This document shows positions 33,673-46,125 of a DNA stretch of 64,000 bases, piece after piece (the stretch's first letter is position 1; every line of letters begins with the position of its first letter). The position numbers and the translations under genes were made by a program. Origin of the DNA: Hemileia vastatrix (Eukaryota > Basidiomycota > Pucciniomycetes > Pucciniales > Zaghouaniaceae); the NCBI GenBank assembly GCA_030280995.1, contig JASXTE010000008.1, forward strand, positions 23,433,193 through 23,497,192. Reading direction: 5' to 3'. The notes under the pieces were generated by a model, which worked only from the letters and a program-made list of their open reading frames with translations, was not told the origin of the DNA and did no database searches.

Positions 33673-34700
33673 ACAATCTAAGTGTTGTTTTTTGGTGAGG
33701 CCAATCAGTTTAATTTATTTACTGCCAGAATAGTACTTGTGTTTTATACCAAATAAGATTGTCCCTAGTAATGATAATTTTGTTGTAACCTACTCAACTA
33801 CTCCACAGTGCCCTAACATATGCATGTCTATATTATATGTCAAACTAGATAGTTATGAGAATTTAGTCTAAGTAAAAACCACATCATAAATCTCAAACCA
33901 AGAGTCCTAGCCACAACAGGTTTTGGGCCTATAAGTGCTTATTACTTTTTTTTTCTCTCTTTTCATCTCTTCCTTTTATCTCTATCTCCTAGCTTTCTCT
34001 TGTTTGGTATAAAACTTCTATTAAAACTGTGACAAAAATATCCTAGACAAACTATTGGCCTTGTCAGCCTTAAACCCTTTTTTGCCCTTTTTTGCCCTAT
34101 TTTTTTTCTTTTCACTCTACTCATCATATCCTTTTCTCTCTCTCTCTTCTTCTATAATCATTCAAAGATTAGGTCAGTATCTTGACCAAGTACTGAAATG
34201 TTCTTGTGGATGTGTGTTTACTCTGAAATTTTTTTAGTTTCTCCCTTTTTGTTTTCTTTCATCTCTTTTATAATTTTTTTCATCTTTTTTTCTTTCCCTA
34301 TTTCTTCTCTACCTTTTGCCCTGGATGCTTAATTTTAAGTTTATATGTTGTGGATAAAAAGATTACTGCATATTTGAGAGTAGTTACATTAGGTTTAAAC
34401 ATAGTGGGATCAATTATCTAGCCCCAACCCTCTTTCCACACCAGAAGGGAAAGATGTCTTTGGAATTCTTTCTTTCTCAATCATCTCTCTATCTATACAT
34501 GAGCTCTCCGACACCTGCATTGTTTCAATACATTTCTGTAAGAAACCTCATATCAAAAATTCAACCCTTTTTTTTTGCTGAAACAGATTTTGTTCATGTC
34601 CCCAAAGATGTTATATCAACACATGGATCCCCAAAATTAGGAGTGATGTAAACAATTTTTTTTTCTTAAGAAGCCCTTATGCATATTTAATCAAAGAGAT
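33673..34700. other. no gene recognised
   Basis: This is AT-rich sequence with a pyrimidine-rich stretch at 33,950-34,330. Frames of 60-65 codons at 34,055 and 34,454 have no motif and were not called. Confidence 0.5.
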
Positions 34701-34708
34701 ATTTGAGG

Positions 34709-34893
34709 GGGTATCCACCATAAAATAAATGGTACTTCTTATCATAAAAATACAATACAAAACTAAACTTTCATTATTAGAAACAATATTTTTTTTTGGT
34801 GCATGATAAACTATATATGAAAATATAATTATGAGTTATTTTGTGGAAAAAAGAAGGACTTTTAACTACCAGAGTTTTAGATTTGATACTCCT
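34709..34893. repeat. possible old MITE relative
   Basis: GGGGGTATC near 34,711 and GATACTCC near 34,886 could be worn inverted ends of about 185 bp, similar in length to the intact 200-bp MITE that follows immediately. The interior does not align clearly. Confidence 0.3.
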
Positions 34894-34908
34894 TATAAAG
34901 TAGCTAAT

Positions 34909-35108
34909 AGGGGGTATCAAAGTTAGAAATTTGTATTTATTTAAAAGGTATTTCACAGCACAAAAAGAAAGCCACAAGCATGACATTAAATCTCAGTAAA
35001 AATATGTTTTGGGGGCACAAGTTGGCATACCTTAAAAAATAATCATGGTTGATTTGGTGGAAAAAAGAGGTATTTTGAAATGGAAGATTTTTAACTTTGA
35101 TACCCCCT
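34909..35108. mobile_element. 200-bp MITE, AGGGGGTATCAAAG family
   Basis: The ends AGGGGGTATCAAAGTTAGAA and its complement are both present, flanked by AAT at 34,906-34,908 and 35,109-35,111. The interior matches the copies at 50.5, 60.4 and 61.4 kb, including TTTTGGGGGCACAA and AAAAAATAATCATGGTTGAT. It has no coding capacity. Confidence 0.92.
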
Positions 35109-35251
35109 AATAAAAACAGAAAAATTAAAAGTCAAAAAGATAGTTTTCAGAATCAATCCATCCACCACAAAAAATGGATCAGAAATTAAGATATACTAAT
35201 GTTGGATATATATATATATATAAACAACTGAAACAAAGTTATTTTATGGTG

Positions 35252-35914
35252 TAGAAAGAGATTTCTATAATACTAAGTTATAGACAAGATCTAAGATGGG
35301 TTGGTTCTCCTATCAAAATCTAATTTAAGAGAGAAGTGCCTGCCACTCTAATATAAAAAAACAGTGATAACATGTATGTAAGTGTGGTGGTGGAGAAAAG
35401 AAAATTAGAGAGAATTTTCTATAAGAGACTTTTAGAAGAAAAGAAGTAATAGATTTAAAATATAAGTAATCTACTGACAGCTAGATCTATTCTCATCAAG
35501 GGCTAGTCTTCTCAGTCACTCACACTTTAAAGCACTTTTTTTAATACTATCCTTACTTTAGTAATAAAATAACTATACAATGCTACTTCTTGCTATGTTC
35601 ACCAAATATGCACACAAAAATAGAATATATGTATGTTTCTTTATCTCTAATATAATACTGTTATATTTACACAATTCTTTTTTCTAGTCTAACTATTTTA
35701 ACAAACTCCCCTTTATCAAAAAATGAGTCCTCTTTTATATATACACTGTATGTATAGAGACCTTCCCTATGCTTTCTTCCCCTACTGGATTTCCTACACA
35801 AACTCAATACAAATCTAAATGTATCAAACAGTGTTCTAACTGTCTCATTAATCTAAGTACAGTGTTAGTATAAGTCCATTCTAATAGTAATTGCATTATC
35901 AAGATAAAATCAAC
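35252..35914. repeat. R1 LTR-like dispersed repeat, copy B (cut by a gypsy element)
   Basis: It starts TGTAGAAAGAGATTTCTATAA and follows copy A closely (AAGATGGGTTGG, TCAGTCACTCACACTTTAAA, AATAAAATAACTATACAATG). It ends where the gypsy LTR begins at 35,915. The missing remainder is not visible beyond the far side of the gypsy element at 44,730. Confidence 0.7.
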
Positions 35915-37090
35915 TGTCAGCCTAGATATCCCTAGGAATGAGTATTTCTTATACTTAAAATAAGATAACCTAAAGTACATTAAGCTTATATCTTAAAAAT
36001 AAGGTTAAAACAATAATATATATGATTATATTACATATATATATAATTATTACTCTATTATATAAATTATAGTAGTTTAAATAGCTTATCCATAGCCTAA
36101 TAATATTTATTAAAGTTTTAATGGAGTCATAATATACTTATCGTAAGTGATATTAAGTAATTATTGACATACATAAGCTTATATGTATACATAAATATCA
36201 TATTCAGTGAAATATGCAGTATATTATGTATATTTAGGTATATAAGTGGGTTTTAGCCTCTTAATAGCCTATAACCTTTGTTTTTCTGCTTATTTTAGGT
36301 CATATGGACGTATCCAGTTGACTCACAACGCCTACAGAAGCATATACATCTATTTCAGGCGCATACACTCAGTTTGGACAACTTAATCTGCTTCCTTGGA
36401 TGGATATTCACAGATTTATATGTTGGGAGGTCATTGCTGAGTTAATATGGATGCTTGGGGATGTTATTGGGGGCTTGGACATTTCATTTGTTTCCTTTAT
36501 ATGCTTTTTTTTTCATTATATTCTCTTTGGATGAGTTATTTTACCTGTTTCTTTATGGTATCCGCTTTTATCTGGATTTTCTATTTATGGTATGGGTCTG
36601 TGTTATCATTAATTGTGATGAAGGGTCCTTACTGGAGGTCTGGGTGTTAAATCTGCTTGAAGTGGACTCCATGGGGAGGTGATGGGCCCTCAAAGTGCTG
36701 TAATTTCTGGGGATAGCAGTGACATCATCTGGATTGAAGGTCTGTCCACTCCAGTGGATTTTGGTATAAGTAAGGGAGGATTTTGACAGTTATTGGACAT
36801 CATTCACTTACTGAAATTTAAAAAAACATTATAAAACAATTATTATTACTCAGAGATATATTATAAGGCCTTTATAAATTTATATTATCTTTATATAAGC
36901 TATAACTATATTCTATTTATCTATTTTCCACCACTAGCATGCATTTAAATCCAAGTATTGTGAGTTTTATTTGAGTATAACTATTTTATTAGTCTTCCCC
37001 TGAGGTTCAATCACTAAATGATTTATTAATAAGTAGTAGGAACATTAATAAATACTATTAAATCATAATTAAATACTAGATACATTGACA
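35915..37090 (+). repeat. 5' LTR of gypsy 1
   Basis: 1,176 bp, TGTCAGCC...ATTGACA. It pairs with 43,553-44,729. Internal landmarks include TAGGTCATATGGACGTATCC near 36,295 and the 60-75-codon frames near 36,450, which recur in all LTR copies and are not treated as genes. Immediately downstream, TTGGGGATTTTCC is the likely primer-binding site position, but I could not assign a tRNA. Confidence 0.93.
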
Positions 37091-37599
37091 ATTGGGGATT
37101 TTCCTTGATTATTATTGATTTTTTAGTATAAGCCTTAGGATGTGATTTTTACTTTAGTATATCTTAAAACAAACCAAATATTTTGTTCTGCTGCATATTA
37201 GTGGGTCATCATAACTCAGTGATTGCATAAAAGAAACCTTATAATAATTTTACTAATTTTTTATAAAAAAAATTTAGGTATTTACAGTAGTAACTGTACC
37301 CAATATAAACCCAATTTCACTTGGTTTTTGGTCACCAATATAACATCCAATTAAATTGGTATTTGGTTAAAGCTTAGTAAGATATTTATTCACCCTTATA
37401 AAGGTATAGTTAAACTTATTATTTTGTTTTTAACAGATTTTTTTGAATTTTTATCACATTTTATTTAAATAAATAAAGATTTAAATTCAGGGTAAGCTCC
37501 AGTGCTTTTTATTAGTAATAACATTGCTAATAATTTTAATCTACTAATTACAATAGGTTTTCCTTTCTTTAGAAAGGATATATTGTTATTTTTATCAAT

Positions 37600-39336
37600 A
37601 TGAGTGCTCCCCAGGACAATGTAAGTGAAAAGCTTGCTTATAATACCAGGTCTAAAGCTAACAAAAACATTGCTCCAGGAAATAACCATGGAGGGTCAGT
37701 CATACCCCCAGGAAGAGCAAATGAGCATAGAGGAAAAAGATGCCCTCTTTAAAAAGATTACCAGAAAAAAGACGTCTCCTCCTCTATAGGATCAACTATC
37801 CCATCTGGCAAAACAGGTATTGAAGTTGGAGGAATCAAAGTCCCTCATGCTCAAGGAGGTAGAGCAATTACAGAAAAATTGCAAGTTAGGATTCCAGCAG
37901 ATGAACCAATCATTGGCAGAGCTAAAGGGAGGCCAGCCAAGTCAGCGACCCCCTACCCCATGAGGGTCACATCACTCCCAGGAGAAAATACTGGTAGACA
38001 AATGGAAGTGGGATTGGTTCCATCAACAATGATCCAGTCACAACCGCAACAAGGATCCTCCTCCTCATCAGACTTCCTCAGCTCACCCCTACAAGGGAAA
38101 ACAAAGGGGCCAAAAATCAGGGCTCACACAAATCCCATGGTAAGTAGATTACCCTCTCAGATTGAACACAATACTGATAATTACAATGTAGGTAATATTA
38201 TTGATGTCAAATCTATGCATCGAATAGAGGAGGACTTAAGAGAATTAGGTTTTAATGTAGATACACCTGACTTGTCTTTTGTCAATAACAACAGTAGTAT
38301 TTATAATACAGTTAATCCTCAGTTGCCACCACTTACTAGTGAGACAAAAAGTTCACAAGAGAGTGAGAGAATTGAGAAGGAAGACATGGAGTATTTTAAT
38401 AATAATCCAACTGTCCATAGAATTGTTTCAGCATTGTGGAATAGAATGACTGATTGTGAGGAACATACAGCTAAGCTCACAAGTGATACAGTTAAATCCT
38501 TAAAATTAAATATCTATCAACTGGAATCACATAATAAATAATAAGAGAATGAACATTTGTCTCTAACTCTTAAATATGATTCATTGAGTAATAAATATAG
38601 TTAACTTTCAAACAAATTCTGTGAGTTGGAAAAATTGTATGAAACACATTTATTGAAAACTGAATCAAGAACTAAGTTATATTTTGCTCAGAAAAATCAA
38701 AGTGTCTCTGAGCTGCTACAAAGATTGACTAAAGTTGAGATTGAAACTGCCAATCTACTAATGAACCAGGATAATCATAAGTATACTCAGTATAATAATA
38801 ATTCTTTTATTGGAAAAAGTGAATCTCATTCCATCCCTATACCACCACAACTAAAATCATCTGGTGGTAGTGTTAAATCTGAAAATTTAAGTCACAAATC
38901 TGTACAGGAGGAAATACAAGACCATTTATCAAGAGTAAATGAGTTATTGAACTTACCTAAGATTAGTGAAATAAAATCCAATCAGAAAAACTGGCATAAG
39001 ATAGATCAGTACCCAACTTATGATGGGGAAGCCAGCTCTGATTGGAAACATTTTATCCAAATAATTGACAACTTGAAATTCTCATATAAGTTACCAGATG
39101 AAGAAATAACATCAAAATTGATCTCTTTATTTAAGGATGTTGCTTTATTATGGTTTGAAGCTGTTTTGAGTGAGGGTAAAGATTACTCTTGGGCTGAATG
39201 GAAACAACTAATTGAAAAACAATATGAAGGCTCTAAATTCAGGCTCACTCAGCAGAGACTTTATGAGAAAACTAGGTATGATCTGATGAATGGTGACAAA
39301 CCTATGGTATTTTTAATGAGTTTAAATAAAATATAA
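37600..39336 (+). pseudogene. gypsy 1 Gag (capsid) region
   Basis: ATG at 37,600 begins MSAPQDNVSEKLAYNTRSKA, the same start as in gypsy 2 (54,280). A Lys/Glu-rich segment likely to form a coiled coil (DQLSHLAKQVLKLEESKSLM) follows in a shifted frame to about 37,950. The frame open from 37,993 onward gives a Ser-rich linker, IEEDLRELGFNVDTPDLSF, a helical stretch broken by three in-frame stops between 38,542 and 38,605, and a capsid-like part near 39,000-39,330 (KIDQYPTYDGEASSDWKHFI, then ...VALLWFEAVL...WAEWKQLIEKQY). That is the usual Ty3/gypsy Gag plan. A stop at 39,334 separates it from the next open part in the same frame. Confidence 0.85.
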
Positions 39337-39354
39337 AAAGCCATTGAGCCTAAC

Positions 39355-40446
39355 ATGGATTTTAACTTATGGAAAGATAAGATAATATATAAATTAACTA
39401 TCTCTTTCAGAGGCATTGTTGTAGCTAGAACAATTAATGTTACTGAATATTCTGACTTTATTAATATTTGCAATGAATTATTACTAAACCATAAGTATGA
39501 AGCAAGGTATTCCACTTATAAACAAAATGTTGAACCTGTGAAAAACCAGAATTCAAAAACACTTCAGGAGAAGCAGAAAAAACCTACTGCACCTGTAGTA
39601 CCAAAAAAGTATGAGACAAATACTTGTTATAAGTGTAACAAACCTTGGGTTAAAGGTCACAAATGTGAGAAGAATATAAATATTGTTGAAAATCAACATG
39701 AATCTGAAATTGAAACAGAGAAAAGTAAAGATTCAAGTGATTATGACAGTAATATCTCATATAGTGATGAAAATGAAGCCTGTATGTTGGAAGATGATTT
39801 GTCCATCTTTGACAATTCAATATTAAATATGGACTCAAATGAATCTTTAATGAATTTTGAGGATGCTGAAATCATTAAAGATATACAAGCTGATAACTTT
39901 AGAATGACACCTATCACGGTTCCAGCTATAATTTCTGCTGAAAATGTTAATATAGTATTGGACACAGGAGCTGCCGGTTCTGTTGTTTCTACTAATACAT
40001 TGCAGAAAATTGATAGTGAATATAAGTCTAAGCTTGAACCCCTTCAAAGTAAAAATTGGAGAGGTTTTGGATCAGTACTACATCCCATTGGAAGATACAA
40101 AGCTGCTGTTTTCTTTAAACATCAACATGGTTATTTAAGGATAACTTGTGACTTTGTAGTAATGGATAATACTAACTGTAGTAACTGTTTTATCATTGGA
40201 AATGATATTCTGACTAAGTTTGGTGTGAAAATAGACCCTGCTAATAACAATTTTACAATTGGCATGAATGGTAAAAGGAAATTTAAAATAAATTCTTTTA
40301 ACACAGTCTTACACATTGAGTCAGTAACAAATATTCCATGTAAAGGAAGAGAATCCAGTGAGATGGAACTTCTGGAAACAGAAAATTCAAAAGCATCATT
40401 TGGAACTCATATAAGTAAAGCTGAGAAAAAGAATATTTTGGACTGA
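39355..40446 (+). pseudogene. gypsy 1 Gag end with zinc knuckle, and aspartic protease
   Basis: The frame continues in phase with the upstream Gag. It carries CYKCNKPWVKGHKC near 39,630, a C-x2-C-x7-H-x-C zinc knuckle. An acidic linker follows, and then the protease with INIVLDTGAAGSVVS-like sequence (DTGA at about 39,960-39,970) and the C-terminal FIIGNDILTKFGV block typical of retropepsins. The frame ends in TGA at 40,444. The protease would cleave the Gag-Pol polyprotein in an active element. Confidence 0.92.
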
Positions 40447-40461
40447 ATTAAAGCATTTCCA

Positions 40462-41560
40462 ATGGCTTTTGCACATGTTACAAATGAACTTGGCCTTGTA
40501 AAAGATCATGAAATGAAGATTAGTTTAACCTGTGATATGGATAATATTCCTGTTAGTCTTAATAAGAAACCATACCCTGCTTCACCAATGAAGAGGAAAG
40601 ACATAGAGGATAATATTAAAATGTTATTAAAAATGAAAATTCTTGAAAAAGTTGAAACTACACCAAAATATTGTGTAATATCACCAGTGCTAATTTCTTA
40701 TGAACAAGATAAAGCAAGAATGTGCGGTGATTATAGAGCATTAAATACATTTACAGTAGATGATATTTATCCCTTGCCAAGGATTGCCTCTATACATGCT
40801 ACCCTTAAAGGTGCTAAGTATATAAGTTGCTTAGATGGAAATAAAGGGTACCATCAAATTTCTGTTGAAAAGAATTCACAGAACTTTTTGTTGATAACAA
40901 CACACATTGGAATTTATAAATATGTCAGGATGCCATTTGGACCAAAAAATGCTCCATCAGTATTTCAGAAGTTAATGGATATAACATTCCATAATGAAAT
41001 GATTGAGGGATGGTTAATGGTATACCTTGATGACATCATAGTGTTCTCTAAGACATATAATGAACACTTAATCCATTTAAAGAAGGTATTTTAAAAAATT
41101 GGTGAAATAAAAATGACCCTTGCATTGAAAAAATGTAAATTTGGGGTTGAATCTTTAAAAGTGCTTGGTTATATTGTATCTGGCTTACAAATATGTGTAG
41201 ACCAAAATAAAGTGGCTGAAATTCCTCAATATGTAAAGGATGTACAATCTTTTCTTGGTATGTGTGGTTATTATAGAAAATATATAAAAAACTACCAGTT
41301 AATTGCTGCACCATTGACCACACTGATAAAGAAATTGGAAGCTTTCATTTGGAATAATGAAAGACAACAAGCTTTTGATAAGATGAAAGAATGTTTGATG
41401 ACAGCTCCTATCTTCTGATTACCAGATTTCCAATTACCTTTTGTATTATATAAAGATGCAAGTTTTATTGGTCTGGGTGCTGCTTGCATCAAAAACAACT
41501 TATTGAAGGAAAAATGTCAGAAGTAGTAATTTTCTATATTTCATGTACTCTAAAAAGTAG
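40462..41560 (+). pseudogene. gypsy 1 reverse transcriptase and RNase H start
   Basis: The same frame continues with RT blocks: KARMCGDYRALN, KYISCLDGNKGYHQI (Asn-Gly where most have D-x-x-x-GYHQI), YVRMPFGPKNAPSVFQ and the active-site MVYLDDIIVFSK with YLDD at 41,023-41,034. Stops occur at 41,092 (TAA) and 41,416 (TGA). The thumb/connection FLGMCGYYRKYIKNY and the RNase H start (LYKDASFIGLGAA, with the usual Tyr-Thr-Asp as Tyr-Lys-Asp) follow. A one-base loss near 41,485, clear against gypsy 2, changes the frame. Confidence 0.93.
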
Positions 41561-41564
41561 TTAA

Positions 41565-43442
41565 TTGAAATATGGTGCTACTAAACTTGAATGTTTGGCA
41601 GTAGTATGGGCTCTTGAGAAGCTACATTATTACCTTGAAGACCAAAAATTTGAGTTAATACCTGACTGTAGTGCAGTTAAATCACTCTTAAACATGAAAA
41701 CTTCTAATAGACACATGTTTAGATGGCAATTAGCTGTACAAGAATACAGAGGACGGATGACTATTACACATAGAGCAGGAACCATATGCTCTAATGTAGA
41801 TTTGTTATCTAGAGTACCTCTGCCTCATAATGATGATAATCATGATTATGTTCCTGAATCAGATATTATTAACATTTATGGCATTTTTATTGTAGATCTT
41901 GAAGATGAATTCATGCAATCAATTCTTGATATGTATGCTTCAGATCCTAGCTTGAGTAAACTCACTACAATATTAAATGATCAATCTAATGCCTTGATGA
42001 ATGTTTTAATAAAAACATTACCAAATAAGTATAAAGAGGCATTAGAGAAAGGAAAATTTTCCATTGAGGATGGTTTTATATATTACAGGAAAAAATTAAG
42101 TAATGTAATTGTAATTTCCCCTTCAATGAAGGAGTTAATGTTAAGTATATGTCATGATGATATATTAGCAGGTCATTTTGACTATCATAAAACATTAACA
42201 AGAGTAAAAAACACAGCTTGGTGGATTAACATGTCTGAGGATGTTCAAAAATATGTTGAGACATGTGATTCTTGTCAAAAATCTAAAAGATTAACAGGCA
42301 AAAGAGCTGGTTTATTACAACAAATTGAGAAACCAAAAGCTCCATGGGAAATCATTAACATGGACTTTGTAACAGGTTTGCCAATAGCAGGGCATAAGAG
42401 TTATAACTCCTGCTGGGTAATTGTAGATAGATTTATAAAGATGTGTAAATTTATTCCTACCCACAAAGAAGTTTCTGCAAAGGACTTAGCTTTCTTATGG
42501 TGGACACAAATGTTAAATATAGCAGGTTTTCCCAAAGCAATAGTCTCAGACAGAGATCCTAAATTTACTTCTGAGTTCTGCACATCACTTATTGATGTTT
42601 CAGGGTGTCAATGAAAACTTTCTACAGCACACCATCCAAAAACTGATGGGCTAGAAGAAAGAATGATACAAACTTTGGAAGATATGCTAAGAAGATATTG
42701 TGCTTTTGGTCTTAACTTTAAAGACAATGAAAAATTCATGCATGATTGGATAACCCTTATCCCAGGTTTAGAATTTGCATACAATAGTACAGTACATTCT
42801 GTCACTGGCAAAAAGCCATTTGAGTTATGGTTGGGTTATGTACCTAATACCCCTGCTAAAACTCTTAATAAATTACCTAGATTGGATATCCATCCAGGTA
42901 CTAAATCTTTTCTTCAAATGCCAGAATTATGCAGAAAAAATGCTCAAGAATGTATAAATAAGGTGTTTGAGTATGAGAAGAAAAGATGGGATAAAGCCCA
43001 TAAAGAAAAAATGTTCAAAGAGGGTGATGAAGTCCTTTTTTCTACACTACATTTCAATTTAAACAGTTATGTTAAATTTAAGGATCCATTCATTGGACCA
43101 TTTGTAGTTAAAAAGATGGTTGGTAATAATGCTGTTGAGGTTATTCTATATGCACCTTATGATAGAAAACATCCAGTATTTCCTATTTCTCTTATAAAAC
43201 CATACCATTCTAATGATACTTCTCTATTTCAAAGAAGATCAGGAAGGCATAAACAGAAACCTGAAGAAATAGTTGAAAAGTTAGAAATTGAAAAGATACT
43301 TAAAAAGAGACACCTTACTAAAGAAAAGGGAGTTGAGTATCTATCAAGATTTAAAAATAAATCAAGTGAATATGACCGGTGGATTCCAGAAAATGAAATC
43401 TCTGATCTTAAAAATCTCTTGAAAAAATTTAAATCAAAATAA
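41565..43442 (+). pseudogene. gypsy 1 RNase H end and integrase
   Basis: In the shifted frame, KYGATKLECLAVVWALEKLH and HYYLEDQKFELIPDCSAVKS complete RNase H. Integrase follows: a His-His-Cys-Cys region ending CDSCQKSKR, the core with NMDFVTGLP and AIVSDRDPKFTSEFC (two catalytic Asp), a TGA at 42,612, and then EERMIQTLEDMLRRY with the catalytic Glu. The C-terminal part has the GPFVVKKMVGNNAVEVIL barrel and ends with EYLSRFKNKSSEYDRWIPEN, a chromodomain-like tail. Such tails direct some gypsy elements to chromatin; this label is an inference from the YL-x-x-(F/W)-K-x...-W-x-PE pattern. Confidence 0.92.
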
Positions 43443-43552
43443 TACTGTTTATTCAGTATATGTATTATAGAAAATTTAAAAAATTTTCTATTCACTCCTT
43501 TTAATTAAAATGTCTTAACATTTTTTTTATTGTTTTTTTTGGGGTGAGGGAG

Positions 43553-44729
43553 TGTCAGCCTAGATATCCCCAGGACTGAGTATTTCTTATACTTAAAATA
43601 AGATAACCTTAAGTACATTAAGCTTATATCTTAAAAATAAGGTTAAAACAATAATATATATGATTATATTACATATATATATAATTATTACTCTATTATA
43701 TAAATTATAGTAGTTTAAATAGCTTATACATAGCCTAATAGTACTTATTAAGGTGTTAATGAAGTCATAATATACTTATCTTAAGTGATATTAAGTAATT
43801 ATTGACATACATAAGCTTGTATGTATACATAAATCTCATATTCAGTAAAATATGCAGTATATTATGTATATTTAGGTATATAAGTAGGGTTTAGCCCCTT
43901 AATAGTCAATAACCTTTGTTTTTCTGCTTATTTTAGGTCATATTGACGTATCCGGTGGACTCACAACGCCTAAAGAAGCATATACATCTATTTCAGGAGC
44001 ATACACTCAGTTTGGACAACTTAATCTGCTTTCTTGGATGGATATTCACAGATTTATGTGTTGGGAAGTCATTTCTGGGTTAATATGGATGCTTGGGGAT
44101 GTTATTAAGGGCTTGGAAATTTCATTTTTTTTCATTTATATGCTTTGGGTTTCATTATATTCTCTTTGGATGAGTTATTTTACCTGTTTCTTTATGGTAT
44201 CCGCTTTTATCTGGATTTTCTATTTATGGTATGGATCTATGTTATCATTAATTGTGATGGAGGGTCTTTACTGGAGGTATGAATGTTGAATCTGCTTGAA
44301 GTGGATGCCATGGGGAGGTGATGGGACCTCACAGTGCTGTAATTGCCGGGGATAGCCATGACATCATCTGGATTGAAGGTCTGTTCACTCCAGTGGATTT
44401 TGGTATAAGTAAGGGAGGATTTTGATGGTTATTAGACATCACTTACTTACTACAATTCAAATAAAAATTATAACACAATTATTATCATCTATAAATATAT
44501 TATAAAGCCCTTATAAATTGATTTTATTTTTATATAAGCTATAACTATATTATATTCACCTATTATCCACCACTAGCATGCAATTAAATCCAAGTATTGT
44601 GAGTTTTATTTGAGTATAACTATTCTATTAGTCTTCCCCTGAGGTTTAATCCCTAAATCATTTATCAATAAGTAGTAGGACCATTAATAAATACTATTAA
44701 ATCATACTTATATACTAGATACACTGACA
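43553..44729 (+). repeat. 3' LTR of gypsy 1
   Basis: 1,177 bp, TGTCAGCC...CACTGACA. It is preceded by a purine-rich stretch, GGGGTGAGGGAG, at about 43,541-43,552, a plausible polypurine tract. Confidence 0.93.
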
Positions 44730-45290
44730 TAACTTCTCCATTTTTCCCCATTTTTTCCACATAACTTAACTAGTGCATCTTTTATCACTTGATGCCCTTT
44801 CTCAATAATTCTTTCTGAATCTGGATAATATGGTGTTGAAACTCAAATTTTGGCACCAATTCTTTTGACTACATCTCAAAATTCTCCTGAAAATTCTGTG
44901 TTTCCATCCACTTTTACCATCTTCATTATCACATATCTATACACCCATTCCTTCTTCACAAACTCAGCTACATTAATTGCTTTAAGATTATCTAAGGGCT
45001 CTGCTTCTACCCATCCTGAAAAATCATCTCTGGCTACAGCCAGATACTCAAATTGCCCTTCTTTAATATGGACTGCATCCAAGCTGATCCTACCATAAAT
45101 AGTTTCTTTGCCTGCGGCCTTTCATTTCTTCTTTGGATTTCTGTAACTTCTGCTCTGACACTCTGGACAAGATTGAATCCAATTCTTGCCCTCTGCTCTC
45201 ATATTAGGCCACCAGAATTATTCTTTGACTCTCATATAAGTCTTGTCTTGTCCCCTATGCTCCAAATTTTGATGTAATTCTCTAAGAATC
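44730..45290 (-). pseudogene. integrase fragment of the minus-strand gypsy family
   Basis: Going down from 45,270, a zinc-binding segment is readable in changing frames with SCPECQSRSYRNPKK-like sequence near 45,150. The frame at 45,082-44,876 follows with MDAVHIKEGQFEYLAVARDD, FSGWVEAEPL and KVDGNTEFSGEF, the integrase core with the first catalytic Asp region and the (D/N)G-x-x-F block. TPYYPDSERIIEKGHQ, near 44,800, has the catalytic Glu block. Sequence ends abruptly at 44,730 within the domain. Confidence 0.85.
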
Positions 45291-45744
45291 TTCTCTTTCC
45301 TGTCTCTATCCATTACAACTTTTGTGGCATAGAAGGCTGATCTTTCCATATCCTCTCATCCTTAATATAATATTTTCGGGTGCAGTTATTTATATTTTGA
45401 CAGGTATCTTCATTACTCTCTTCTGGCCAACTATTTCTCTCAAAATACATTCTTAACCATTCTGCTTCTTCAATTGGCTCCTAAATTAAATCCTTGTCTT
45501 CTAATGGCATATAACTTTCTAGACTTTATATCAAGTCATCATCCTCTTCTGATCCCTCAGAATTATTTATCCATGCATTTCTTGTTACTATACTAGATTA
45601 AACATTTAGTGCTTCTATCCTTCCTTTTAAGGATGCTCCTAAAATATTTTTATAATAAACCTTATCACTTAATTCAGTGCCTTCACAATTCCCTGATAAC
45701 TTTTCATCACTACAATCCTTTAGTTCAGCCTCTTTGCTGACATT

Positions 45745-46125
45745 TTATAATGATAGTTTAACTTCTTCACAGACACTCCCTGATGATAGTTTAATTTCTT
45801 CCCAGAAATCTGTCATTAGTTTTACATGTTCTTGGATGTCATTCCTAAACCTCTGATAACAATAATCTAGCCCGTTTATCCACATTTTATCTTCTTCACA
45901 CAATGGCTTTCTAGATAAAGAATCTGGAATTGTGAAAAAATTTCCTGGATTATCAACCAAATCAAAAGAAAATAAATTAGTCTTCACCACCAATATAGTT
46001 ATAGGCACATCTGGTAAGATTGGACTACTAATAATCTGCACTAGTGATGGCAAATAAAGCTGAATCTTAAAATGTTGCCAAAAAGCATTCATTGCAACTT
46101 CTTCAGAATATTTACAACTCCACAT
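45745..46125 (-). pseudogene. RT/RNase H to integrase connection, minus-strand gypsy family
   Basis: The frame contains PSLVQIISSPILPDVPITIL, SFDLVDNPGNFFTIPDSLSR and KPLCEEDKMWINGLDYC. This resembles the segment between RNase H and integrase of a fungal gypsy family, where LSR marks the end of RNase H. Flanking sequence from 45,300 to 46,600 continues the same protein in other frames with stops. Confidence 0.65.

Larger units (their letters stand above)
35915..44729 (+). mobile_element. Ty3/gypsy retrotransposon 1, near full length, inactive
   Basis: Two LTRs (35,915-37,090 and 43,553-44,729) begin TGTCAGCC and end ACTGACA or a close variant. Between them gag, zinc knuckle, protease, RT, RNase H and integrase lie in the Ty3/gypsy order. 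By eye the LTRs differ by about 5% over their first 365 bp. The flanks read CAAC on the left and TAAC on the right, so a clean 5-bp target duplication is not kept. In-frame stops and at least two frameshifts inactivate it. Confidence 0.95.

Noticed and set aside
36447..36682. Small hydrophobic proteins (67-83 residues) at 36.45, 44.04 and 60.9 kb
   Set aside because: All lie at the same position within LTRs and the frame is not consistently kept, so they are LTR sequence rather than genes.
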